From: DALYLB01 sp033763135
GTDB lineage: Bacteria > Acidobacteriota > Blastocatellia > RBC074
Direction: 5' to 3'
Assembly: GCA_033763135.1 (NCBI GenBank)
Contig: JANRKY010000199.1
Span: forward strand, 1 to 5,716
DNA length: 5,716 nt
Made by a program: the position numbers and the translations under genes
Part shown: piece after piece, positions 1 to 5,632 of the stretch
How the letters are laid out: each line of letters opens with the position of its first letter
How positions within the stretch are numbered: position 1 is the first letter of the stretch
The notes under the pieces: generated by a model
What the model was told of the DNA's origin: nothing
Seen by the model: only the letters and a program-made list of their open reading frames with translations
Database searches by the model: none

Positions 1-45
1 CCTGCTCGGCGCGTTCCCGAAGAGAATATAGAACCGCCGAGCAGG
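1..45. repeat. Long imperfect hairpin at the left edge
   Basis: Bases 1-11 (CCTGCTCGGCG) are the exact reverse complement of 35-45. After a one-base bulge at C12, GTTC at 13-16 pairs with GAAC at 31-34. This gives 15 base pairs around a 14-nt AT-richer loop (17-30). The right arm overlaps the first unit of the 28-bp tandem array, so the hairpin looks like an inverted, diverged partial copy of that unit facing the array. The left end is cut by the window edge, so the arm may be longer. It could be a transcription terminator of an upstream gene (no T-run is visible on the + side) or simply the border of the repeat array. Confidence 0.7.
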
Positions 46-176
46 CGCTCGGCGTTCCCAGGGGCCGAGCAGGCGCTCGGCGTTCCCAGGGGCCGAGCAG
101 GCGCTCGGCGGTCCCAGGGGCCGAGCAGGCGCTCGGCGGTCCCAGGGGCCGAGCAGGCGCTCGGCGGTCCCAGGGC
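37..176. repeat. Tandem array of five 28-bp hairpin units
   Basis: Five head-to-tail units start at 37, 65, 93, 121 and 149 with an exact 28-bp period. Each contains CCGAGC-AGGC-GCTCGG, a perfect 6-bp stem with a 4-nt loop, extended to 7 bp by a G before and a C after in units 2-5. Units are identical except for unit position 19, which is T in units 1-2 and G in units 3-5, and the last base of unit 5 (C instead of G at 176). The period is not a multiple of three and there are no unique spacers, so this is neither a coding repeat nor CRISPR. The array ends 8 nt before the ligase start at 185, so it would form most of that gene's 5' leader. Its last unit supplies the only Shine-Dalgarno-like bases, AGGG at 172-175. 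Confidence 0.95.
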
Positions 177-184
177 AGCATTCA

Positions 185-1585
185 ATGAACCACGAGAGAA
201 GCCTGAAACTCGAATCGATGCTTGCCGGCGGGGCGCTGCTGGCGATCGTCTTCACGGCGCTGGCGCACGGCGTCGTCGAGCCGTGGTCGGCGGCCGTCTT
301 TCAATTGCTCGTGGCGGGACTCGTGATGATCTGGGCGATCAAGGGCGTCGTCGATCGGCGGGTCACGGTGACCGTGCCCGCAATCGCGTGGCCGCTCGTC
401 GGCCTGATCGCGATCAGCGCTGTGCAGGGCATCACCTGGACCGACGCCGAAGGATTTCGCCGCGGTCTCTCGCTCGACGTCGAAGCGACCCATGCCACGT
501 CGCTCATGCTCGCCTGTCTGCTCGTCTGCTGTCTGCTCGGCGCGACCTGGTGGGCCCGGCGCGAACGCCTCATGCTGCTCGCGAAGCTCCTGACCCTCTA
601 TGGCATGGTCCTCGCCTGCTTCGCCCTCGTGCAGAATTTCAGCGGGACGCGCGACATCTATTGGCTGCGGACGATCACGACCAACGTTCCCTTCGGCCCG
701 TTCATCAACCGCGACCACTTCGCGGGCTATATCGAACTGCTGATCGCCGTCCCGGTCGCGCTGATCGTCACGCGGCAGGTCCGCAGCGAACAGCGGTTTC
801 TCTATGGCGGAACGGCCATGGTCATGGGCGTCGCCGCGATCTTCACGCTCTCGCGCGGCGGGATGATCAGCATCTTCGCCGAACTGGCGTTTCTCGGGGC
901 GATCGCGCTGGCCCGGTCCATGCGCCAGTCGCATCATTCTTCCTTCGGCGCGCGAAGCCGCGGCGCCTGGGCCCTCGAAGGCCTGGCCGTCGCCGCCATT
1001 CTCGCGGCCATTCTCGCCGGCGTCGCATGGATCGGCGCCGAGCCCGTCATCAACCGCATCGCCACCGGCAATGCGGAAGAGTTCGACCTGCGCAATCGAC
1101 AATCCTTCTATCAGGCGCGTGGCCTTATGTGGGTGGAGAGCTGGCGAATCTTTCGCGCGCATCCGCTCCTGGGCACGGGCCTCGGCGCATTTGAGACCGC
1201 CTATCCCGCCTATTCGGGGGACAAGGGAACCGGAGGCATCGTCGCGCAGGCCCACAACGACTATCTGCAGATCCTGGCCGACGCCGGGATTGCCGGAGGC
1301 CTCCTGGCCCTCTGGTTTCTGCTCCTCTTCGGTCGCGCGCTGCTCCGCGGAGCCATGCGCTACGACCCGCTCGTTTCGGGCATGACGCTCGGCTGCGGCG
1401 CCGGCGTCTTCGGGCTGCTGGTGCACAGCCTCTTCGATTTCGGACTGCAACTTCCCTCACACGCGGTCCTTTTCCTGGTTCTCTCCGCAATCGTCTCCCG
1501 TCTGGGCGCGGCCGCGGAAGAACCTCTCCTCCAACGCGCCACCATAACCGAGATGGACCCTGCGCTGTTCGGTCAAGGTGCCTGA
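185..1585 (+). CDS. O-antigen ligase/polymerase-like membrane protein (Wzy_C family)
   Basis: 466-residue polytopic inner-membrane protein of the O-antigen ligase superfamily (Wzy/WaaL type), which either joins polyprenyl-linked repeat units or transfers finished glycan to an acceptor in the periplasm. About 12 hydrophobic segments are visible (roughly 12-30, 36-55, 66-83, 104-123, 131-150, 180-197, 207-222, 225-245, 264-283, 370-388, 396-416, 424-440). A large periplasmic loop at about 284-369 holds the family signature: WRIFRAHPLLGTGLGAF at 320-336, then HNDYLQ with His357. From His357 it fits the WaaL motif H[NSQ]X9GXX[GTY] (G368, G371). The segments FGPFINRDHFAGY (170-182) and TLSRGG (221-226) are also typical of the family. 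ATG at 185 is chosen because the frame is closed by TAG at 29-31 and no earlier ATG, GTG or TTG is seen; only a weak AGGG lies upstream. Length is normal. Ligase and polymerase cannot be told apart from sequence; the ABC exporter nearby slightly favours ligase. Confidence 0.88.
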   Translation: MNHERSLKLESMLAGGALLAIVFTALAHGVVEPWSAAVFQLLVAGLVMIWAIKGVVDRRVTVTVPAIAWPLVGLIAISAVQGITWTDAEGFRRGLSLDVEATHATSLMLACLLVCCLLGATWWARRERLMLLAKLLTLYGMVLACFALVQNFSGTRDIYWLRTITTNVPFGPFINRDHFAGYIELLIAVPVALIVTRQVRSEQRFLYGGTAMVMGVAAIFTLSRGGMISIFAELAFLGAIALARSMRQSHHSSFGARSRGAWALEGLAVAAILAAILAGVAWIGAEPVINRIATGNAEEFDLRNRQSFYQARGLMWVESWRIFRAHPLLGTGLGAFETAYPAYSGDKGTGGIVAQAHNDYLQILADAGIAGGLLALWFLLLFGRALLRGAMRYDPLVSGMTLGCGAGVFGLLVHSLFDFGLQLPSHAVLFLVLSAIVSRLGAAAEEPLLQRATITEMDPALFGQGA

Positions 1586-1598
1586 CTTGAAAATGGAG

Positions 1599-1916
1599 TC
1601 ATCGATCCGGTCTTCCGGGGAAATTGTTTGGAGTTCCGCCTTCAGGCCAATGGCGTTAAGTTAAGCAAGAAGAGGGCCTCACGCGAAGACGCGAAGACGC
1701 AAAGAAGAGTGATCTCCGAGTTTTCTTCCTGTTCGCGTTCTTTCTTTTCATCCCTGCTGGCCGCGCGGCTCGCGGGATTTCTGAATCGAAAGCAAAGACG
1801 CGAAGAAGACTTGGTTCTTTCCACTTCGCGCTTTCGCGTCTTCGCGTGAGGCTAAACTTAATATCATTGGCCTGATGGCGGAACTCCAAACGCGTTCCCC
1901 GGGGACCGGAAGATGA
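1599..1916. repeat. 318-bp foldback (MITE-like) element filling the ligase-kinase gap
   Basis: The left arm 1599-1666 aligns with the reverse complement of 1851-1916 at about 56 of 68 columns (hand alignment), sharing TCATC, CCGGTC, CCGGGGAA, GTTTGGAGTTCCGCC, TCAGGCCAATG and TTAAGTT blocks. The arms include one + copy (from 1626) and one inverted copy (ending 1891) of the GTTTGGAGTTCCGCC family that recurs at 5438-5594. The interior holds a second inverted repeat (1677-1851) and, near the middle, the 10-bp palindrome GCCGCGCGGC at 1760-1769. No transposase and no clear target-site duplication were found. The 361-bp gap 1586-1946 contains nothing else that I can support as a gene. A transcript crossing it would fold into one very long hairpin that could stop transcription or be cut by RNase III, so the kinase may not be efficiently co-transcribed with the ligase. 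Confidence 0.85.
1677..1851. repeat. Nested inverted repeat of the CGCGAAGACG type
   Basis: Bases 1677-1695 (CCTCACGCGAAGACGCGAA) are the exact reverse complement of 1833-1851, and similarity continues inward through AAGACGCAAAG on the left and CTTCGCGC on the right. The motif also repeats directly: ACGCGAAG at 1681-1688, GCGAAG at 1691-1696, and another CAAAGACGCGAAGAAG at 1793-1808. These lie inside the GTTTGGAG foldback, so one repeat family appears to be inserted into, or built into, another. The left side has about ten extra bases (AAGAAGAGGG, 1667-1676) that are missing from the right junction. Short open frames read through this block on both strands but consist only of translated repeat. 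Confidence 0.85.
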
Positions 1917-1946
1917 TCGGTTCCGGCGGAAAGAGATGTAAAAGTC

Positions 1947-4406
1947 ATGGCAGAAGAAAGGTTCCATCCAGAGAAGCTTGCCCCCGTCAACCATAGTGGG
2001 TCACGACTCCCCCAATCGTACCCCGAATCCTTCGGCTCGGTCGCGGACTGGACCGAACGCGCCGGCAGCGCCGGCGAAAAACAATCGGCAGGCATCCCGC
2101 TGCTGCGGGAATGGCGCCGGATCATCCTCCGACACAAATGGATGATCCTGGCCATCGTTCTGGTGGCGCTCCCGTTCGTCGCCGTGCAGGCCTATCGCGC
2201 GAAACCCGTCTATCAGGCAATGGCGAGCATCGAAGTCCGCAAGGACGCCGGCGGCTCCCTCGCCAAGTCCGGGGAATTGATCTTCGTCGATTCCAACGAC
2301 AACACGAAGGCCGAGATCTATATCATCAAGAGTCAGCCCGTTCTTGAAAAGACGGTCATGGAATTGAAACTCGACCAGAACTCGCGCTTTCTCGACGTCA
2401 ATGCCCGGCGATCGGTCTGGGACGCGCTGCTGGCCATCAAGGGCGAAGATCCCGAAGAACAACGCCGCGCCCAGTTCCGGGCGCAGCCCGAAACGCCCGA
2501 ACCGCCCGCAACCGAAAATCCCAAGGAACAGTTGCTGGAATCCCGCGACGACAAGAAACGACTCGCGCCCTATATCCGCACCCTCGCCGCCAATCTGACC
2601 GTCGAGGGCGTGCGCGATACGCGCCTCGTCCGCATCTCGTTCACGCACACCGATCCCGAAGTCGCCGCCACCGTCGCCAACGGCATCGCCTCCAGCTTCG
2701 TCAACTACAATTTCGACACCAAGACCGAACGGTTCACCGACGCCTCCGAATGGCTCGAAAACTCGACCGGCAAACTCAAGGCCCAGGTCGAAAAGGCCGA
2801 ACAGAAGCTGGCCGATTACAGCCGCCAGCACAACATCTTTTCGATGGACGGCAAGGAGAACCTGACCGCCGACAAACTCTCGCGCCTGCACGACCTCGTC
2901 ATGCGCGCCGAAACCGATCGGGTCCTCAAACAATCTCTCTATGAAGAGGTGCAGCGCGGCCGCGTCGCCCAATTGCCCGAAGCCTTTGCCGATCCCAAGA
3001 CCGCCGAGCTTCGCAAGGCCCTCTATGACCTCGCCGTCAGCGCCTCGCAGCTCAAGGTCAAATTCGGCGAACGCCACCCCAAACTGCAGGAAGTCAAACA
3101 GCAGATGATCACCATCCAGGAACAGATCGATTCCAATCGATCCACCCTGGAAGAGAAGCTTCGCGCCGATTACGAACGCGCCGTCCGCGACGAAGAGTCC
3201 CTCAAGGCCTCGCTCGAACGCGCCAAGGGCGAAGCCGTTCAGCAGAATCAGGCGACCATCCAATACAGCGTGCTGCAACAGGACCTGGCCACCGCCAAGT
3301 CGCTCTATACCGACTTTCTCAACAAGACGAGCCAGGCCAGCATCCAGCGCGCCGAACAGTTCAACAACGTTCGCCAGATCGAAAGGGCCGAACCGCCCAC
3401 GGGCCCCATCGGCCCCAAACGCACCCAGGCCATCGCCCTCGGATTTCTGGTCAGCCTGGGCTTCGGCGTCGGCCTCGCCTATCTGCTCGAAAAACTCAAT
3501 ACCTCCATCCGCAACGTGGAGGACGTCAGCCGGTTTACCCAATTGCCGACCCTCGCCGTCATCCCCACCCTGGGCGACGACCTGCTGCCGGCCAATCGGA
3601 CCAATATCCTGCTCGACGGCGACGACAATCCCAAGGAAAAGGCCCTGCCGGGCCTTGGCCTCGGCGCGGCCGCGTCCGATACCTCCGCGAAAGCGGGCGG
3701 TTCTCCCAACGGCGCGATCAAAGAGTTCTCCGCCGCCACCGAGGCCTATCGCATGCTTCGCACCTCCGTGCTTCTTTCCACCGCCTCTCATCCGCCCAAA
3801 ACCCTGCTGATCACCAGCGGGCAACCCGGCGACGGAAAAAGCACCACGGCGCTCAATCTGGCCATCGCCTTCACCCAGCTCGATCATCGCGTCATCGTCA
3901 TCGATTGCGATATGCGCAAACCGCGCATTCACAAGCTGACCAACGTCAAACGCGGCGAAGGCCTCTCGACTCTGCTGACCACCGGCGGCGACTGGCGGGA
4001 TTTTGTCCGCCCGACCAGCATCCCCAACCTCTCCGTCATCCCCTGCGGCCACATCCCGCCCAATCCCTCGGAACTCATCAGCTCCGACAAGATGCGGGAA
4101 CTGCTGCAGACCCTCGCGGAGAACTATGACCAGGTCATCGTCGATTCGCCCCCCCTGGTCACCGTCACCGATCCGGTCATCCTGTCGACCCTCGTCGACG
4201 GCGTCATCGTCGTCGCCAAAAGCGCCATCACCAAAAGCGAAGTCCTCCGCCGCGCCTGTCACGAACTCGCGACCGTCAACTCCAAGGTCCTGGGCGTCGT
4301 GCTCAATAACTTCAACATGCGCGGCGAAGGAGACGATTATTATTATTATTACCGCTATCGCTACGATTACGCCGATCGCGGAAAAACGACCGCCGCGGGC
4401 GATTGA
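1947..4406 (+). CDS. wzc: Wzc-like chain-length regulator / tyrosine autokinase (BY-kinase)
   Basis: 819-residue inner-membrane polysaccharide co-polymerase fused to a cytoplasmic bacterial tyrosine kinase; it sets glycan chain length and cycles by autophosphorylation. Order: cytoplasmic N-tail of about 60 residues, TM1 (about 65-82), Wzz-type periplasmic domain with long coiled-coil stretches (about 270-460), a proline-rich stretch (PPTGPIGP, 483-490) leading into TM2 (about 494-513), a Gly/Ala-rich linker (about 567-590), then the kinase. Kinase motifs: EX2RX2R oligomerisation motif at 599-605, Walker A GQPGDGKST at 625-633 (K631), Walker A' VIDCDMRKPR at 651-660 (D653, D655), Walker B VIVDSPP at 730-736 (D733). 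A C-terminal cluster of eight tyrosines (798-808) is the expected autophosphorylation tail. At 819 residues it is longer than E. coli Wzc (about 720), through the N-tail, a charged Pro/Glu insertion at about 165-205, and the linker. ATG at 1947 follows a purine-rich GGAAAGAG (1928-1935), a weak, distant ribosome site. No phosphatase partner lies in the window. The wzc symbol denotes family, not proven orthology. Confidence 0.95.
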   Translation: MAEERFHPEKLAPVNHSGSRLPQSYPESFGSVADWTERAGSAGEKQSAGIPLLREWRRIILRHKWMILAIVLVALPFVAVQAYRAKPVYQAMASIEVRKDAGGSLAKSGELIFVDSNDNTKAEIYIIKSQPVLEKTVMELKLDQNSRFLDVNARRSVWDALLAIKGEDPEEQRRAQFRAQPETPEPPATENPKEQLLESRDDKKRLAPYIRTLAANLTVEGVRDTRLVRISFTHTDPEVAATVANGIASSFVNYNFDTKTERFTDASEWLENSTGKLKAQVEKAEQKLADYSRQHNIFSMDGKENLTADKLSRLHDLVMRAETDRVLKQSLYEEVQRGRVAQLPEAFADPKTAELRKALYDLAVSASQLKVKFGERHPKLQEVKQQMITIQEQIDSNRSTLEEKLRADYERAVRDEESLKASLERAKGEAVQQNQATIQYSVLQQDLATAKSLYTDFLNKTSQASIQRAEQFNNVRQIERAEPPTGPIGPKRTQAIALGFLVSLGFGVGLAYLLEKLNTSIRNVEDVSRFTQLPTLAVIPTLGDDLLPANRTNILLDGDDNPKEKALPGLGLGAAASDTSAKAGGSPNGAIKEFSAATEAYRMLRTSVLLSTASHPPKTLLITSGQPGDGKSTTALNLAIAFTQLDHRVIVIDCDMRKPRIHKLTNVKRGEGLSTLLTTGGDWRDFVRPTSIPNLSVIPCGHIPPNPSELISSDKMRELLQTLAENYDQVIVDSPPLVTVTDPVILSTLVDGVIVVAKSAITKSEVLRRACHELATVNSKVLGVVLNNFNMRGEGDDYYYYYRYRYDYADRGKTTAAGD
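4338..4370 (+). other. Tyrosine cluster (autophosphorylation tail) with TAT microsatellite
   Basis: Codons 798-808 of the kinase read YYYYYRYRYDY, preceded by two Asp. The first five tyrosines are four TAT codons plus one TAC, forming an (ATT)n-like run at 4336-4351 in an otherwise C-ending codon background. In BY-kinases the C-terminal tyrosines are phosphorylated in trans by neighbouring subunits, and the number phosphorylated tunes oligomer state and export. Slippage in this run would add or remove whole tyrosines without shifting the frame. The residues and the run are seen; the variability is inferred. Confidence 0.75.
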
Positions 4407-4429
4407 GCCGGGCACGAAGATGAAGAAGA

Positions 4430-4516
4430 AAAACGGAACAAACGGAAAAGACGGAACAAACGGAGCCTGCGATTGCAGGGCTCCGTTTGTTCCGTGATTT
4501 CCGTTTGTTCCGTTTT
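4430..4516. repeat. 87-nt near-perfect hairpin made of four ACGGAACAAACGGA copies
   Basis: Bases 4430-4448 pair with 4498-4516 (19 bp). A 2x2 mismatch follows (AG 4449-4450 opposite GA 4496-4497), then 15 bp (4451-4465 with 4481-4495), a bulged G4480, and 5 bp (4466-4470 with 4475-4479) closing a GATT loop. Each arm carries two copies of the 14-mer ACGGAACAAACGGA, 18 bp apart: 4433 and 4451 in direct orientation, 4482 and 4500 inverted. It starts 23 nt after the kinase stop and is flanked by A-rich sequence on the left and TTTTCTCCTCC on the right, so it could act as a terminator in either direction. The arms are too long and too regular for an ordinary intrinsic terminator, so a small palindromic repeat element is equally likely. 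Confidence 0.9.
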
Positions 4517-4547
4517 CTCCTCCTGCCGCATACGCCCAAGGTCGCAT

Positions 4548-4562
4548 GCGCTTGCAAAGCGC
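4548..4562. repeat. Small hairpin in the permease leader
   Basis: GCGCTT (4548-4553) and AAGCGC (4557-4562) form a perfect 6-bp stem with a 3-nt loop, ending 14 nt before the permease start. The region between the hairpin and ATG (GATAACAGAAAACC) has no Shine-Dalgarno match. It might affect translation of the permease, but short palindromes like this also arise by chance in GC-rich DNA. Confidence 0.4.
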
Positions 4563-4576
4563 GATAACAGAAAACC

Positions 4577-5428
4577 ATGACACCGCAACCACCCCTGCCC
4601 GCCGAGCATTTCGATCTCATCATCGAGGCCGGCCGCACGGAGAAGAACTATTACCGCGACCTCTGGCGATACCGGGAGCTCTTCTATTTCCTGGCCTGGC
4701 GCGACATTCTCGTTCGCTATAAACAGACGGTCATCGGCGTCGCCTGGGCCCTCATCCGGCCCTTTCTGACGATGCTCGTCTTCACCGTCGTCTTCAACAA
4801 GGTCGCCAAACTCGAAGCCCCCGGCGCCGTCCCCTATGCGCTGCTCGTCTTCGCCGCCATGCTGCCCTGGCAGTTCTTCGCCACGGCCCTCGGCGAATCG
4901 AGCAACAGCCTGATCGGCAACGCGAACCTCATCTCGAAGGTCTATTTTCCCCGCCTCATCGTTCCGGCGGGATCGGTCATCACGAGCTTTGTCGACTTTC
5001 TGATCATGCTCGGGATGATGGCCGGGATGATGCTCTGGTACGGCTTTGCGCCCGACGCCCGGCTGCTCGCGCTGCCCCTTTTCATCGCGCTCGCCTTTGG
5101 CGCCGCCTTTGGCGCCGGCTTGTGGCTCTGTGCACTGAATGTGAAATATCGGGACTTTCGTTACATCGTCCCCTTCATCGTCCAGTTCGGGCTCTATATC
5201 TCGCCCGTCGGATTCAGCAGCGCGATCATCCCGGCGCAATGGCGGCTCGCCTATGCGCTCAACCCGATGGTCGGCGTCATCGACGGCTTCCGCTGGTCGC
5301 TGCTCCGCGGACAATCTCCGCTCGACACGACCGCCGTCGCCGCCTCCGTCGTCATCACGCTTCTTCTCTGCGCCTCCGGCATTCGCTATTTCCGCCGCAT
5401 GGAGAAGACCTTCGCCGACGTGATCTGA
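4577..5428 (+). CDS. wzm: Wzm-like ABC-2 polysaccharide/polyol-phosphate export permease
   Basis: 283-residue transmembrane subunit of an ABC exporter that moves undecaprenyl-linked O-antigen, capsule or teichoic-type glycan across the inner membrane; length is typical. The N-terminal amphipathic segment (YYRDLWRYRELFYFLAWRD, 25-43, then LVRYKQTVIG) is the conserved family start and supports ATG 4577. About six membrane segments follow (57-76, 87-105, 128-152, 161-185, 196-214, 250-270). Conserved family features are NLISKVYFPRLIVP (117-130), NVKYRDFR (188-195), SPVGF (209-213) and NPMVGVIDGFRW (229-240). No ribosome-binding site is apparent. The cognate ATPase (Wzt/TagH type) is usually adjacent; here the kinase lies upstream and only repeats are seen downstream, so the partner must lie beyond the window or elsewhere. 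The wzm symbol denotes family, not orthology. Confidence 0.93.
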   Translation: MTPQPPLPAEHFDLIIEAGRTEKNYYRDLWRYRELFYFLAWRDILVRYKQTVIGVAWALIRPFLTMLVFTVVFNKVAKLEAPGAVPYALLVFAAMLPWQFFATALGESSNSLIGNANLISKVYFPRLIVPAGSVITSFVDFLIMLGMMAGMMLWYGFAPDARLLALPLFIALAFGAAFGAGLWLCALNVKYRDFRYIVPFIVQFGLYISPVGFSSAIIPAQWRLAYALNPMVGVIDGFRWSLLRGQSPLDTTAVAASVVITLLLCASGIRYFRRMEKTFADVI

Positions 5429-5436
5429 GCGGCAAT

Positions 5437-5594
5437 CGTTTGGAGTACTGCCGTTTGGAGTTCCGCCTTCAGGCGGTCCGTTTTCAGCGAACGGCGGAAC
5501 CGTTTGGAGTTCCGCCTTCAGGCGGTCCGTTTTTTAACCATTTGAAATCGGCGGCAAAGAGGGTATCGTTAGGAACCGTTTGGAGTTCCGCCTT
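5437..5594 (+). repeat. Cluster of four GTTTGGAGTTCCGCC-family repeats
   Basis: Four copies run in the same direction: a degenerate one at 5437-5451 (GTTTGGAGTACTGCC core), full copies at 5451-5484 and 5500-5533 that are identical over 34 bases, 49 bp apart, and a variant at 5576-5594. Full copies end in CCGCC-TTCA-GGCGG, a 5-bp hairpin, followed by TCCGTTTT. The same family forms the arms of the foldback at 1599-1916, so it is dispersed and mobile-looking. It begins 8 nt after the permease stop. Frames running across it are repeat translation, not genes. Confidence 0.9.
5493..5535 (+). terminator. Terminator-like hairpin with competing upstream pairing
   Basis: CCGCC (5512-5516) pairs with GGCGG (5521-5525) around TTCA, and four bases later comes a run of six T (5530-5535), resembling an intrinsic terminator for the permease transcript on the + strand. 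The 5-bp stem and the gap before the T-run make it weak. GGCGGAAC at 5493-5500 is a perfect complement of GTTCCGCC at 5509-5516 and, if paired, would consume the left half of the terminator stem. It can also pair with GTTCCGCC at 5460-5467 in the previous repeat copy. Confidence 0.5.
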
Positions 5595-5632
5595 GTATCT
5601 TGAGATTGAGACAAGGCGGTTGTAAAAACTCC
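5576..5632. repeat. Variant repeat copy with an extended stem
   Basis: The fourth GTTTGGAG copy keeps its head (to CCGCCTT) but then diverges into CCGCCTTGT (5588-5596) and its perfect complement ACAAGGCGG (5611-5619), separated by 14 nt. Outside this, GGAGTT (5582-5587) faces AACTCC (5627-5632), giving a larger interrupted foldback. The hairpin is preserved while the loop of the standard copy is replaced. Confidence 0.75.

Noticed and set aside
22..35. TATAGA-like -10 promoter box
   Set aside because: It sits in a hairpin loop with no credible -35 box at proper spacing; AT bases there may simply be the loop.
37..176. CRISPR array (28-bp repeats)
   Set aside because: Units abut directly with no unique spacers and no cas gene is present; it is a simple tandem repeat.
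182..1450. 422-codon open frame on the - strand opposite the ligase
   Set aside because: Composition is dominated by Asp, Arg, Gly, His and Glu as expected of antisense to GC-rich code; no domain is seen, and it mirrors a clear gene.
1628..1849. Small + strand ORF in the ligase-kinase gap (TTG start)
   Set aside because: Entirely translated inverted repeat, with no ribosome site; its ends are the two arms of the foldback.
1852..1867. Promoter-like TTAATATCAT before the kinase gene
   Set aside because: It lies inside the foldback arm and no matching -35 is seen; low GC in the arm explains it.
1586..1946. Insertion-sequence remnant with target-site duplication
   Set aside because: Terminal inverted arms are clear, but I found no duplicated flank and no transposase fragment, so it is listed only as a foldback repeat.
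1656..2155. Overlapping - strand ORFs (1656-1994, 1748-2155)
   Set aside because: They run through repeat arms and antisense to the kinase start, with no protein features.
2001..4592. 863-codon open frame on the - strand opposite the kinase
   Set aside because: It arises because TTA, CTA and TCA codons are rare in the kinase gene; its low-complexity Gly/Asp/Phe composition matches no family, and the + frame has full kinase motifs.
5122..5625. 167-codon + strand ORF overlapping the permease end
   Set aside because: Shadow of the permease in another frame that continues into the GTTTGGAG repeats.
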